Shown: positions 1-9,900 of the stretch, in pieces | How the letters are laid out: the number at the start of each line of letters is the position of its first letter | Position numbering within the stretch: position 1 is the first letter of the stretch | Assembly: GCA_027382625.1 (NCBI GenBank) | Contig: JAJKFJ010021168.1 | Coordinates: 35,211 to 99,210, forward strand | DNA: 64,000 bases | Direction of reading: 5' to 3' | Origin: Tetmemena sp. SeJ-2015 | Taxonomy: Eukaryota; Ciliophora; Spirotrichea; Sporadotrichida; Oxytrichidae | The notes under the pieces: model-generated | Told to the model about the DNA's origin: nothing | Seen by the model: the letters and a program-made list of their open reading frames with translations, nothing else | The model's database searches: none | Made by a program: the position numbers and the translations under genes

Positions 1-570
1 GCATCACTGGAGCTATAAGAGGTTCAAATGCCTCGTGGAAGCTTGGGAATTACTAGTTATAAATCTTATTTTGCTATCTTTCGGCCATGCTTCTCTTAAT
101 CAAGTCATTTGCAAGATACACGAAAGCCACTTTCTTAGGCTTCCCGACATGCAATGCAAGGGTTGCCCATTTTTAAGCAATTTTAGGAATGATAAAGGGG
201 CATGAGGCGCATTTGTCATTATGAATTAAGAAACTTCCTGAATCTTAGTTTAGGAGGCCTCAATTTATCGCATCTATTCTTCGCACTGCCTTAATGATTA
301 CTAATTAATTGCATTTGCTTGAATGATTTGATCTTGATGCTAGACATTTTGGCTATTTAAGAATTAGTTGGGGGCTTAATTAAAACCCTAATGAATTTAC
401 TGAATACTTTGATTTGCAAATTGAGTCTATTAGAAATTGCTGTCTGGTCTAAAATTAGTAGTGTAGGATGAATTCGTACCTAAGGGGTCAAAATCAGCAC
501 CATCATATTCCATTTACTCCTAGTTCTGTAACTCAGAAGATTAGTTGGGTATAGTAAAGCCTTATTCCAT
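1..570 (-). CDS. CID-domain protein (RPRD/Pcf11-type CTD interaction domain), runs off left edge
   Basis: Read on the minus strand from an ATG at 570, with TAA/TAG as Gln. A Gln/Asn-rich N-terminal stretch of roughly 100 residues is followed by a helix-rich region whose pattern (WATLALHVGKPKK, then VAFVYLANDLIKRS) matches the core of RNA polymerase II CTD-interacting domains of the RPRD1/Pcf11/SCAF family, which carry the signature FLYLAND. Such proteins bind the phosphorylated CTD in the nucleus. The frame needs removal of one 11-bp insert at 185-198. An upstream in-frame ATG could also serve as start because the frame stays open. The gene faces away from the THADA-like gene; about 110 bp separate them. 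Domain assignment is confident, exact family member is not. Confidence 0.7.
188..198. other. 11-bp IES, pointer AGG
   Basis: AGG at 185-187 is repeated at 196-198. Removing 11 bp restores the CID frame between the TNAPHAP and KIAQKW segments. With a 3-bp pointer the exact borders are weakly determined, but a frame change here is certain. Confidence 0.5.
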
Positions 571-684
571 TTAAATATATGCGCACAAGTTTAGAATATG
601 AAGCAATTATAATTAACAATTCTATTATAAATTTTAATAACTTTAATAATCTTCTAATTATAATCATTGCACTATCATAAGGCT

Positions 685-3600
685 ATGCTTGCTGAAGCTT
701 CAGCCATGTTTTTCAACTTACTATTCAAGAAATGCCTAAGCCACTTAAATTTCCTAGAGTTAGCCCCTGGTTAAGTTAATTTAACTACTCATGACATGCA
801 AATTCAGTTTTTGAGATTCATCCTCAATCTCATTAATGGCAGAGTGAAGACATTCTAAGTTCTGATTATATATAGATTTAAGTTACTTTGATAAAGGAAG
901 GCAAAAAAGAGGCTCTTCTGCATGGTCTTTTGTCATTCTTCAAGCATTTCTTCGATCACTTCACACTTCCTCCCTATGATAAACTTCCAAGAGATCATTT
1001 CCTCGAGTGGAGATCATTCGTAAAGGATCTGCTTTCTACTTGTCTTAACATTTCTCAAGTCTGCAAGGGACTTATTTCCAACAATAGACATATATAAATG
1101 GGAAGAAGCTTGAGATTTGCTTCTTAAATGATTGAATGGCCTAATGAGTGATGCTGAAGGCGTTGATGGAGCAATCGGAGAGATAAAGGTAGATTGTAGA
1201 GGACACCCCATTAAGATGGATGGAATGGGAGAAGGAGTAGAGTATGAGGACTATGAGAATCTTATTTTAGTTGGAGTGTGGCTAGCAATTAAAGAAGACG
1301 GACTTCTACTTTTCAACTTACTCAAGTGGTTGTTATCTTCTATATTAATGATTCCTTTTATATGGTTAGAATTCCCTCTTAATAGAGAAGATGACACCAA
1401 GCTTTTAGTAGATTCAGACATCCATCAACTGCATGTTATAATATTTTTAACTGTGTGATAACTTCTTGGATATGCTTTTCAATTTCAAGCACAGAGGAGC
1501 CATTGAGAAGGCAGCAGAAACTTTCTCCCTCTTTTGTCAAAAGCTACTTCAACTGAATCCCCACAATCATGCTCACATTGAATCAAACTTATTATGCCTT
1601 TTTATTTGACTGCGCTTACTACAAATCACTGCCTGGAAATATGCTTGATAAGGCTCTTGAAAAGATCACAACAGAAAACCTAAGTACCATCCTTAGAAGG
1701 TCTGCAGGTATCCCACCTACTATAATTGCTATCCTCAGAGCTGAGCCAATCTCAAGTGAGCCTGTCCTTCTCAACAAAACTTATTTTAGATAAAAATAGA
1801 GATTGCTTTAACTTTAGACTTCTTGCTTGAACTAGCAAAGAGCTAGAGTGATAAAGAAGATTCAAAGATTCATGCTCTCAATATCATGAGGTTCATCTTC
1901 TAAGATTTACATAGGATAATAATTTCGGTTTCTTAAATAGAACTGTAATAAGTGCTGGTTTTGAAATTGATTATTATATCTGAGAATTTAAAAGAAAATA
2001 ATTCACAAATACATGCTCATTCTTGTTGGATTACCTTTGAATACTAGTTTAAATTAATAATTTTCGTTATAAATATATTAAAATGTCAGCCGCTGATGCC
2101 AGCCTCCCCATCTCTCAAAAAAAAAAACGCGATTTTACAGAGTTGGCACGGGAGGTCGACCCAGCCGGTTTGGCCACGGTGGCTCCAGCCTCGGCAGCGG
2201 CACTCAGCCGCCACCCTCCACAGCACTCCAGCTTGCTGACGAGGGAGCTGTCGCTCCAAGGATCCTCGGCCATCTTTAGCTCTCACCTCGGCAAGTCCGA
2301 GAGACCTCACCCAAGGTCAGTGAGAGAGCCGAGTCGTCAGCAAGCTGGAGTGCTGTGGAGGGTGGCGGCTGAGTGCCGCCGCCGAGGCTGGAGCCACCGT
2401 GGCCAAACCGGCTGGGTCGACCTCCCGTGCCAACTCTGTAAAATCGCGTTTTTTTTTTGAGAGATGGGGAGGCTGGCATCAGCGGCTGACATTTTAATAT
2501 ATTTATAACGAAATTATTAATTTAAACTAGTATTCAAAGGTAATCCAACAAGAATGAGCATGTATTTGTGAATTATTTTCTTTTAAATTCTCAGATATAA
2601 TTACATTCCTCAAATTTTACTTTACTTTACTTTTCTTTACATCTTCTAAGATGCAATGCTTCGTCATGATGTGCAGAGATATATCACTCCAGCTATGATC
2701 CTCGCCACAGAGTCATTCTCTTCTAATTCTTGGTCCATCAGAAACTCTGCTCTCATGGCTTTCACTGCCCTGACTAAACGTATTCTCAACAATCTACATG
2801 TCTAAGATTAATTTGAATAAGAAATTACACCATTAAGTATTTGTAGATCAAGACCTCTCTAGAACTAAGGGTCTTTCAGTTTTCGATTTCTTATCTAAGT
2901 ATGAGGAGCTTAGCGAATACTTCATCTCTAAACTAAAGGAAGGACTTGCCATAGAAGGCAGAAAAATCAAGAAAGAGGATAAAGATAAGCAAGACTTAGT
3001 AATCTATAGCATCCTTCTTTTGATATCGAGACTTATCCCTTCTTTCTAACTAGTTGAGTAAGCAGAGGACGAGGAAAGTAAATAGAATGAAGATAAGCAG
3101 AGACAGCAAATCAATAGATTTGAGAAGATAACTGAGTATGTTTAGCTCATAAAGACTTATGGAAGCAATGCCACTTATTTTGTGAGAAAGATTAGCGCGC
3201 AAGCTCTGCTACCATTAGTAAGGTTCGATTCCTATATCGATGAGATTCAAGCTTGCTTCTCAACAATTTAGCAATCAGTCTAAGAAGGCTAAAAGAAGCT
3301 GAGATAGAATCAAGCGCATGGCCTATTCATTAGGCTTCACTATAGAAATGTTTAGTGAGAGTAATTTTATAATCACGTCTTTGAGTCTGCATACTTCTAA
3401 TATAGAGATATTGTCACTAAGCAACTTGGTCCAGGTCACTACGCTGACTTACCTACTCAAAGATCAAGAGAGGAAGAAACAATTGCTTCTCTGTTTGAGA
3501 ACTTCGACTTCGTCTAATATTCGATGTGCGAGAAAGCTAGCTACTCAAGAATTAGCTTAGCCCTCTATGTGAAGGCACTTTGCAAAGTTGTACTTAAATT

Positions 3601-3703
3601 AGGAGACTAGAGCCCTCTCGGAAAGAGTCAAGAATTCTTGCAAAGATATAGAACACGATTCGAGCTTCTCTTAATTATATAAGTTGAAGGTTACCTTATT
3701 TGA
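685..3703 (+). CDS. THADA: THADA/Trm732-like protein (tRNA Cm32 methyltransferase partner), C-terminal half
   Basis: Eight inserts removed, one frame runs from about 685 to TGA 3701-3703. Segments match the conserved THADA/Trm732 family: VDCRGHP near 1190, LRRSAGIP near 1690, HALNIMRFIFQDAM across 1870-2660, and WSIRNSALMAF near 2730. THADA homologues pair with the FTSJ1/Trm7 methyltransferase for 2'-O-methylation of tRNA position 32. The part present corresponds to roughly the C-terminal half of the family (HEAT-like helices); no upstream coding for the N-terminal half is visible before the divergent CID gene, so either the protein is short or more coding blocks lie elsewhere. ATG 685 is the first in-frame Met but the frame is open further up. 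Eight IESs are listed separately. Confidence 0.8.
862..884. other. 23-bp IES in THADA-like gene, pointer TAAGTT
   Basis: TAAGTT at 856-861 and 879-884. Removal joins VKTFQV to TLIKEGKK in frame. Confidence 0.8.
1114..1135. other. 22-bp IES in THADA-like gene, pointer TTGA
   Basis: TTGA at 1110-1113 and 1132-1135. Removal bypasses in-frame TGA codons and joins MGRSLN to GLMSDAEG. Confidence 0.75.
1432..1453. other. 22-bp IES in THADA-like gene, pointer AACTG
   Basis: AACTG at 1427-1431 and 1449-1453. Removal joins SDIHQL to CDNFLDML and skips a TGA. Confidence 0.8.
1560..1584. other. 25-bp IES in THADA-like gene, pointer TGAATC
   Basis: TGAATC at 1554-1559 and 1579-1584. Removal joins KLLQLN to QTYYAFLF in frame. 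Confidence 0.8.
1783..1814. other. 32-bp IES in THADA-like gene, pointer AACTT
   Basis: AACTT at 1778-1782 and 1810-1814. Removal joins VLLNKT to LDFLLELAK. Confidence 0.8.
1907..2652. other. 746-bp IES in THADA-like gene, pointer CATCTTCTAAGAT
   Basis: The 13-bp repeat CATCTTCTAAGAT occurs at 1894-1906 and 2640-2652. Removing one copy and the insert joins RFIFQD to AMLRHDVQ without frame change in the corrected frame, matching the THADA family order. The insert holds the GC-rich fold-back element at 1973-2601; the rest is AT-rich. It is by far the longest IES in this gene. Confidence 0.85.
1973..2601. repeat. GC-rich fold-back (long inverted repeat) element
   Basis: The left arm 1973-2242 and right arm 2334-2601 are reverse complements of each other with only a few differences (one extra T near 2061, one A/G mismatch in the GC-rich part). 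A 91-bp unpaired centre lies at 2243-2333. The inner part of the arms (2083-2242 and 2334-2492) is strikingly GC-rich against the AT-rich surroundings, and the outer part is AT-rich like the host. Each arm includes a short A or T run next to CGCG. The open frames through it are a by-product of GC richness and repeat symmetry; I see no recognisable protein. It resembles a fold-back or MITE-like element lodged in an IES. A hairpin artefact of library construction is the main alternative. Confidence 0.85.
2809..2848. other. 40-bp IES in THADA-like gene, pointer AGAT
   Basis: AGAT at 2805-2808 and 2845-2848. Removal joins NNLHVQD to QDLSRTKG. Confidence 0.75.
3347..3406. other. 60-bp IES in THADA-like gene, pointer TATAGA
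   Basis: TATAGA at 3341-3346 and 3401-3406. Removal joins GLFIRLHYR to DIVTKQLG and skips a TGA. Confidence 0.8.
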
Positions 3704-3781
3704 AACAAGTGAATAAATTGAAATGCACGATTTAAACAGCTCTTACAAATTTCTTGAGTTAAAATTATTAACAATCTAAGT

Positions 3782-4326
3782 ATGCTTCTACAAAGGACCT
3801 TGCAAGTAATCTTGTATTCTCGCTCTATATCTCGAGCTTTGAGACGATAAGCTGCACAAGAATTAAAGCAGCAAGCTCTTAGGGAATGCCTCCAGCAGCT
3901 AAAACCACAAATTGGCCGGATGAGCTACCAGGCACGTATGTGTCATCTTGGCAGTAGCTATAATCGTATTTCGCAGATCAAGTTACTCTCAAGGGACCAG
4001 CTTAGACTTAGACAAGTCAGGGTAAGAACGTCTTCGTGCTTTTCTACTTCGCCTGGTGTCACTCCTGCCAAGAGGAGTATCCCATCTTCAGAGACTCTTG
4101 GAATAGTATCATCTCTCAGTTCCCCGACTAGGTTTCCTTTGTGAAGGTAGACTTGGATAAGTGTGGAGATTTGAGAAAGGTGTTCCAGGTTAACAGATCA
4201 CCCACCTTCGCATATTTAGGAACAGGAGGCCCTGCAAAGACAATTTTCTTCAATAAGTACAACAAGAAATTAACTCTCGAAAATATGACCAATTTTATTA
4301 AATCTCAGATTGTTATAGGATCGTGA
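3782..4326 (+). CDS. Mitochondrial thioredoxin-like protein with CHSC active site
   Basis: ATG 3782 begins a typical mitochondrial presequence (MLLQRTLQVILYSRSISRAL: hydrophobic, Ser- and Arg-rich, no acids). After a 23-bp IES the mature part shows a thioredoxin fold: NVFVLFYFAWCHSCQEEYP carries the redox motif C-H-S-C in place of the usual CGPC, followed by VSFVKVDLDKCGDLRKVFQV and the cis-Pro segment RSPTFAYLG. TGA at 4324-4326. About 170 residues. The role, inferred, is thiol-disulfide exchange in the mitochondrion; the CHSC motif is unusual for a classic thioredoxin, so the partner cannot be predicted. About 80 bp after the THADA stop, same strand. Confidence 0.75.
3878..3900. other. 23-bp IES in thioredoxin-like gene, pointer AGCT
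   Basis: AGCT at 3874-3877 and 3897-3900. Removal puts the presequence frame (AQELKQQA) in phase with KTTNWPDELPG. Without it, the start would be ATG 3886 and the presequence would be lost. Confidence 0.65.
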
Positions 4327-4437
4327 GCCAATTTTAGAGCGTAAATTTATTTAATAAGCTAAGTTATTTCAAGTTATCTCGAGTAAAGAGATTATATAGA
4401 CACTTTAATTGAAAATTATCCTTAATAAAAGATTTTA

Positions 4438-5831
4438 ATGGTTGAAAGCTAGGAGATAAAAGCTGAGCTAAATGAAGATCCCGTATGGGATTTGACTTCA
4501 GAGAAGTTCAAAGGCATAATCGAGAGATAACTAAGGAATATTCCCTAATAGAGTGATAGAGAGGGAGATATTCAAGAATTGAAGGTATTAAATTGGAACA
4601 CACTTTGCCAGAGGTACACAGATGGATTTCATGAAGAAACTTAGAAATGGGTGACTTGGGACCATCGCTTTCCTTACATAAAGTAGTAGCTTACTTAATT
4701 AGCCCTTAATATCTTCATAATATGTCTTCAAGAGATAGATATGCAAGATGAGTACAACGATTTCTTGGCAACTTAGGGCTATGAAGGTTATATAGGCATG
4801 AAAATTGATGGCATCATGGGGATTATTCATCCTTATTTGAGAACAAGTGAAATTGAAGCAGTCACTCCTGTTGAAAAGAGATTGTTTGAAAACTCTAAAC
4901 CCTACTTTAAAATTACCAACATTATTCTAAAGAATAAGAATAGCTATAAAGAAATAAAGTTAGAATCCATTAAGAATATTTCAAATCTTACAATTTTCAT
5001 ATTGAGTTTAACCAAAACTATCTGATTGGACACTTTCTTCACAAATTTTAAAGCACTTTATGGTTGTAAACACTCATCTAAAAGCTAAAGCGGAATTCAG
5101 ACCTCTAAGGATAAACCAGGCTAACTTTCTTATCGGAGACTTATCTTCTCTAAATTTGCCTAATGAGGAGTTCACTCATGCTCTTCTTAAAAATGAAGAT
5201 CCAGGTGAAGAGCCAATTAGTATCATCAAAACCAAATTTTAGAGCGCTCTTGAAGAAGCTTTTGGAGATGAGAGGAAACATTTCACCACTTTCTACTTCA
5301 GAGAAAGAAATGATAAAATATGTATGAAGGACGAAGATCTTGACAAAAAGAGATGCTTGCATTTTATCAGTAAATCAGATCATATGGCATTAGTTGTATT
5401 TTTCTAGATTTTATGATTAATTAGCAAATTTACACTATTCGATCACACTTTATTAAAAATGGATCTTCATTGAAGTCGCCTGCAAGAAGAGTGAACTTTA
5501 TATTATTTTTTAATTGCTCTCCAATAGATAGCACAGCCCATGATTCTTATTCATTCATAAAATATTATGTCAAAGTCAAACTAAGTCAGCTACATATTAC
5601 CTTAAGCAATTTCTTTTAAAATTTTCTTCACAAGAAGACGAAAAAGCACTTCAAAATCTATTAAGAAAAGAGAAAGAGAGGGTGGAAGCGTTCAGAGAAC
5701 TATCGACTACATCTTTTATTAAGGCAAGTCTGTTATAAAACCAATTGCTTATCTAGATGTGCCTAAGGATGAAACAATAAATCCAAATTAAGAGATGCTG
5801 GCCACATATCAACTAGCCCTCAGATCATATG
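4438..5831 (+). CDS. Endonuclease/exonuclease/phosphatase (CCR4/Angel/PDE12-like), scrambled germline gene
   Basis: ATG 4438. EEP hallmarks in corrected order: VLNWNTLCQRY (metal-site Asn), CLQEID (catalytic Glu), VVNTHLKAKAEFRPLR (NTHL), IGDLSSL (GD-N motif, here GDL), HFTTFYFRER, RTIDYIFYQG (DYI) and SDHMALV (SDH). Family members are deadenylases or 2',5'-phosphodiesterases acting on RNA. In the germline the final block with SDHMALV and the stop (5375-5416) precedes the block with DYI (5669-5831). Pointers AGAGAAAGA and TCAGATCATATG give the corrected order, see findings. An 11-bp IES sits at 5046-5059; the frame between about 4850 and 5040 also changes and I could not place its IES. The stretch between NQANFL and IGDLSSL looks short for the family. 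Confidence 0.75.
5049..5059. other. 11-bp IES in EEP gene, pointer TTT
   Basis: TTT at 5046-5048 and 5057-5059. Removal joins GHFLHKF to MVVNTHLKAK. A 3-bp pointer leaves the exact borders soft. Confidence 0.5.
5300..5308 (+). other. Scrambled junction pointer AGAGAAAGA, end of block n
   Basis: The same 9 bp recur at 5669-5677. Joining there gives TTFYFRER followed directly by EGGSVQRTIDYIF, the expected family order. The segment 5309-5374 is left out. Confidence 0.85.
5375..5416 (+). other. Last coding block (n+2) of EEP gene, out of order
   Basis: Begins with the 12-bp pointer TCAGATCATATG at 5375-5386, codes SDHMALVVFFQIL and ends at TGA 5414-5416. Its partner pointer is at 5820-5831, downstream, so this block must be moved behind block n+1. 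Confidence 0.85.
5669..5831 (+). other. Penultimate coding block (n+1) of EEP gene, out of order
   Basis: Opens with AGAGAAAGA (5669-5677) and closes with TCAGATCATATG (5820-5831). It codes EGGSVQRTIDYIFYQG through QPSDHM. It holds one conventional 25-bp IES with pointer TAAG (5764-5767 and 5789-5792), whose removal gives LDVPKRCWPHINQPSDH. Confidence 0.8.
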
Positions 5832-5867
5832 CAAGAATTTGTCACAAATTATAGAAATTATTGTAAA

Positions 5868-6777
5868 TCAATTTAAAAAATACTGAAAGACTTATTAGTC
5901 AATTTAACTCGTTAGTTCTTCCTTCACTTCTTTAATAATTTCAGCTTAATTTTCTTATTTTTATCCTCCTTTCTTTTCTATTAAAGCTGTTAATTCATTT
6001 TAGAATGCTAGGACTTAATCTAATTCCTGCTTTGACTCCACCTTGGTTTTTATTTTTAGAAGAGTCTGTTAGAACACTTCTTCTTGTTCATCATCTTCTT
6101 CTTCTTAGAAAATTAAAATAAGAACTGTAAAGAGTCTGCTAACAGCAATGAGCTTTCAACAGAGGCCTTACAATAAGTAGCAAATTGCTTAGGATTCTAG
6201 TTAAGGCAGTCAAAAGCTTGCTAGTTGAAGTGGTTCATTTATTCTCCATCTCTGCATTAGATCATATGTCGACTCAATTCTTTGTTTTCGTATAATATCC
6301 TCCATATGAACTAGATCAGCTCTAAAACGAACCCATCATGGACTTTTTAGCAAGATTTGTTTTGCAGTAAATAGGAGTAGTCTACAACTCCAGTATCAAA
6401 GTCGATTAAAGGATGGTAGATCTTATTCAGAAACTTCACTCTTGGAAACTAGAAAGGAAATTTCAGAGGAAAGATCACGATGAATTTGAAGATACCACCT
6501 TCATAATAGCCACTGCGTACAATTAGAATTCCATGAAACTCTATTAAAATAAGTGTAAGATCACAGATTCTTTTTACTCATTATAGGTCTGTCTGCTTAA
6601 GGAATTTCTGGCGTCAATAGCATTCCACTTGGCAATCCAATGCTAATCAGAGTCTTGCTAACAATATAATTAATTAAGCTCAAATGGCTTACTATAGCTA
6701 ACTTAGTAGTACTTCTCTTTAAATTAAGAAAGCCAGCTCTGAACTATTTGCTTCTTTGTCGAACAATTCTGATGCAT
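5868..6777 (-). CDS. AKTIP/FTS-like ubiquitin-conjugating enzyme variant
   Basis: Minus strand, ATG 6777 to TGA at 5868-5870. The middle reads HGILIVRSGYYEGGIFKF, then VIFPLKFPFQFPRVKFLN and IYHPLIDFDTGVVDYSYL, which follows the E2 fold and most closely the AKTIP/FTS family (FGVIFIRHGLY, VFHPLVDP). No catalytic Cys is visible at the expected place after the HP motif, as in E2 variants. AKTIP acts with Hook proteins in dynein-linked transport; that role is carried over by inference. The C-terminus is an acidic Gln/Lys-rich coiled coil. A 14-bp IES (AGAA at 6107-6110 and 6121-6124) is needed before EEEDDEQEEV, and at least one more frame change near 6540 is unresolved. Ends 37 bp from the convergent EEP gene. 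Confidence 0.65.
6111..6124. other. 14-bp IES in AKTIP-like gene, pointer AGAA
   Basis: AGAA at 6107-6110 and 6121-6124 (TTCT on the coding strand). Removal joins ADSLQF to QEEEDDEQ. Confidence 0.55.
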
Positions 6778-6920
6778 GCCTTTTCTTTTGATTCATTTTA
6801 TATTTAAATTTAAATTTATTTGTTTTTTATCTGTTTTTAATGTTGAATCACATTCTAGAGATTTAGAAAGTTGAATGGAAATAATTAGCAGCTTTTTTAT
6901 TTGAGCAAGCGTCTCTAGGT

Positions 6921-9900
6921 TCAAAGTCTGGAAGTTGAATTCTTCTTTAAAAATAAAAATGTCTTGCTGTCTGTTCTCTCATGTTTTGAGACTAGTGAGT
7001 CCTTAGCTTTTGGACTGCTTCCATTTCTTCTGAGTGAGTTAAATTTCAAATCATGAACATCTTCATCCATGCTATTAGTGCCTACCTTATATAAATGTAC
7101 AGTTTAAACTTCATCCTGAGTGGTTGGCTATCTTGATCGCCATCCATAATCTTGGCGTTGGTGTTCTATTCTCTGGCTGAATTCATTCCATAAACTAGAT
7201 CAGTCTTCAAAACTTCTACATCATTGAATTAATTAATAAAGATATATGCATTTGATTGTATCATTCTAGACTTGATTTCTGGCCTTTTGATTCCTCATCA
7301 AGTAGGCATCTTAGCTATCAGTCTAGATTTAACTAGTATCTTCAAAAGGGTTTCTATTAGGTCTATTTCTAGGTGAATCATGCTGGCTGCCCATTACTTG
7401 CTCATACAAGCCGTTAGAAACATTTAAACAAAATATTCATCTAGGATAAAAAAGCAAGATTATATAAAGCTAAATTGCTCTTCCTGGAATGGCTAGAACT
7501 GTTAATTTTCTTAATTGAGTCATAGAAATTTTTTACTGGCCCAAAGAGAGAATCCCTTCCTTAAACTAACTAGACCTGGTTCTCTCCTATTTTAGAAGTG
7601 AAATTCAGGGCTTTGCTTTAAATAACATTCATGGGTGTTGTTTACAGTGGATTCTCAGGTCTGTTTTCTTAAGTCCCTTGTACGAAGCTCTGGGTCAAAA
7701 TAATAAGAATCAATAAGGTCATATTCCTGACCCCACCGTTGAGGGAATTAGACTGCAGAGTCATTCTTCTTTTTAGCTTTTAAACTGAGTCATTAAATAC
7801 CTCTCTATCTGATTTCTGAATAGTCATCTTCCTTTCTGCTTTTGCAACTATAAATATAAATGAATCTGCATTTATAAACTTTGTTCCTGTAAGTTCCTTC
7901 TTCTTTGTCGTTCATTTAGTCATCACTGTCACTACTGGAAATTTGAGGAGAACCGTTAGCTCCTCTCATGAATTCCTTAGCATTCTTCAGAAAATATTCT
8001 AGGTCAGTGTCATCGTGCTACTACCCAACTGCGTTTAAGTTGATCTCCTGTATCTAGCCTCTTTGATTGGCAACAAACACTCTTCCTTGTTCAAGACTGA
8101 TCTCCGATTCTAAACACACTATGTTAACAAATATCAACTATGAATTACCAAATCTATAGAAGTGAATGAGCTTTGAGTACTCAACAGGTTTAAGTGGTTT
8201 GCGAAGGTTGTAAGTAGGAATCTTATTTACTATAATGCGGTTGTTGTTAATCTCGCCCAGTTGATATAAATTGCGTAAGTAGTTGTAGCTCACTTCATTA
8301 TCGTGTGGGATGAAGAAGTGCCTCACTTTACCACTAATCCTGGACCAGATATCTGCTAGTCTCCCATCTAAGTGCACAAATACTATGTAGTTGTAGAAGA
8401 TGAAGAGATTTATGATCAGCAGACCTAGCTATATGATGAAAGTCAAGAAGTAACCAACAAACCCAGATGAACTTGACTTGTTATAATAGTTGTACAGCTT
8501 AAAGAAATCGCCTTCCCAATCTTGAACTGCGAAGTCTATCACTGCGATCAGGAAAAAGTCAAAGATAGTGGCCAAAGAAAACCAGGCAATCAGACGACAA
8601 AAAGATCGAGGGAAGCAGTAGATATACTTTTGAGATAGATAGCAAACCAAAATCATCAAGCACAGTATAATGGTGTTTGAAAACACTCCGATTGTAATCA
8701 CTGCCACTTCTTGACCAATATTCCAGAATGCGTAATCAATATAAAGCTTGTACCAACTTAACTTAACACTAATGACAGGACAGTTCATCGCTTTCAGCAT
8801 CAGGTACTGACCTAGATAGTGAAAGGTCATTCTCAACCATATGACTATGAATGCTATCAGCGTTGTCTCTATGAAATTGAAGAAAGCTAGTTTTCCCAAT
8901 CCTAAATCACTCAAGAGCTCGCCAGTAACATACTGCATTTTCCTCATCGTCAAATCTTGAGCTTCATATGTGCTTCTTAAATCGTAGGAACTTTGATTTA
9001 CCTTATACTTATACCTATGATAGTCAATTTTGTCATCATCTCCATAGTAAACCTTCACCTATTAAGCTGCATTCAATTTATTGCTAATTAAATTTACTGA
9101 GGCTCTTCATCATTATCAAATTCACTATCATCAGAATCTTCTTGATTCCCTTCCTTGACTGTTTTCTCCTTCTCCTTCTCTTTTTTCTCTTCCTCTTCTT
9201 GAATCATCTTAAGTTCCTTATCTTCTTCCAATTCTTGCCCTCTCGTCTTATGCTTGCTCTTTTTCTTCTCTTTCGAGATTGGAACCTTAAATTCAATTTT
9301 CTAGTTGTACATTTAGAAATCGACAAGTTCGAATTTCTTCACCTCTATGTACAAGTTAGCAAGCCACTCATCAACATTTCTGATATACTTCTTCTCAATA
9401 TCTTTGAATTTATTGCTAGTGAAATCTATAGCTCCATTTAGCAGCGGTATCTTAAATTTTCCTTCGTTAATTTGGAAATCTCCATTCACTAGAGGGAATG
9501 CGCCCCAAGCTGCGATGTAATCGTCGTGCTAGGTTTAAGAAGAGAGCCAAATAAGCTCAAAGATGAGCACATTAGAAGGTTGTAAATTCATGTTTGGAGG
9601 TACGATGAAGTAAATTTTGTGGCCACCAAACTTCATTTCTTCAGAATCGTGCTCAGCTTCGAATTTTACAAGCTTTGTATGCTATTTACCAAAGTCAATC
9701 CACACTTTCTCCAATTCCTACTAGCTGTTGGGTTTTGAAAGCGAACCTCCTTGAGGCTTATAGAGAGAATATCTGGCAATCTTATCGAAGTCAGCTCTTC
9801 TTTTTGCCTCTTCATCCCCTTCTTCGATTTAATTATGAGGATTGTTTACACCAGCGAGGTGTTAAAATGAGTTCTTTTGACCATTTGAATTTGCATGAAT

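Noticed and set aside
2083..2479. Overlapping open frames of 67-125 codons on both strands
   Set aside because: They mirror each other because the region is a long inverted repeat; GC richness removes stops. No protein family recognised.
2330..2480. Resemblance of one fold-back arm to primate Alu/7SL 3' sequence (GCTGGAGTGC next to T-run and GAGA)
   Set aside because: Only short words match, in the wrong spacing; likely coincidence of GC-rich sequence plus a T run.
9142..9441. 99-codon plus-strand frame rich in Leu/Phe
   Set aside because: Antisense of the Glu/Lys-rich linker of the minus-strand membrane-protein gene.
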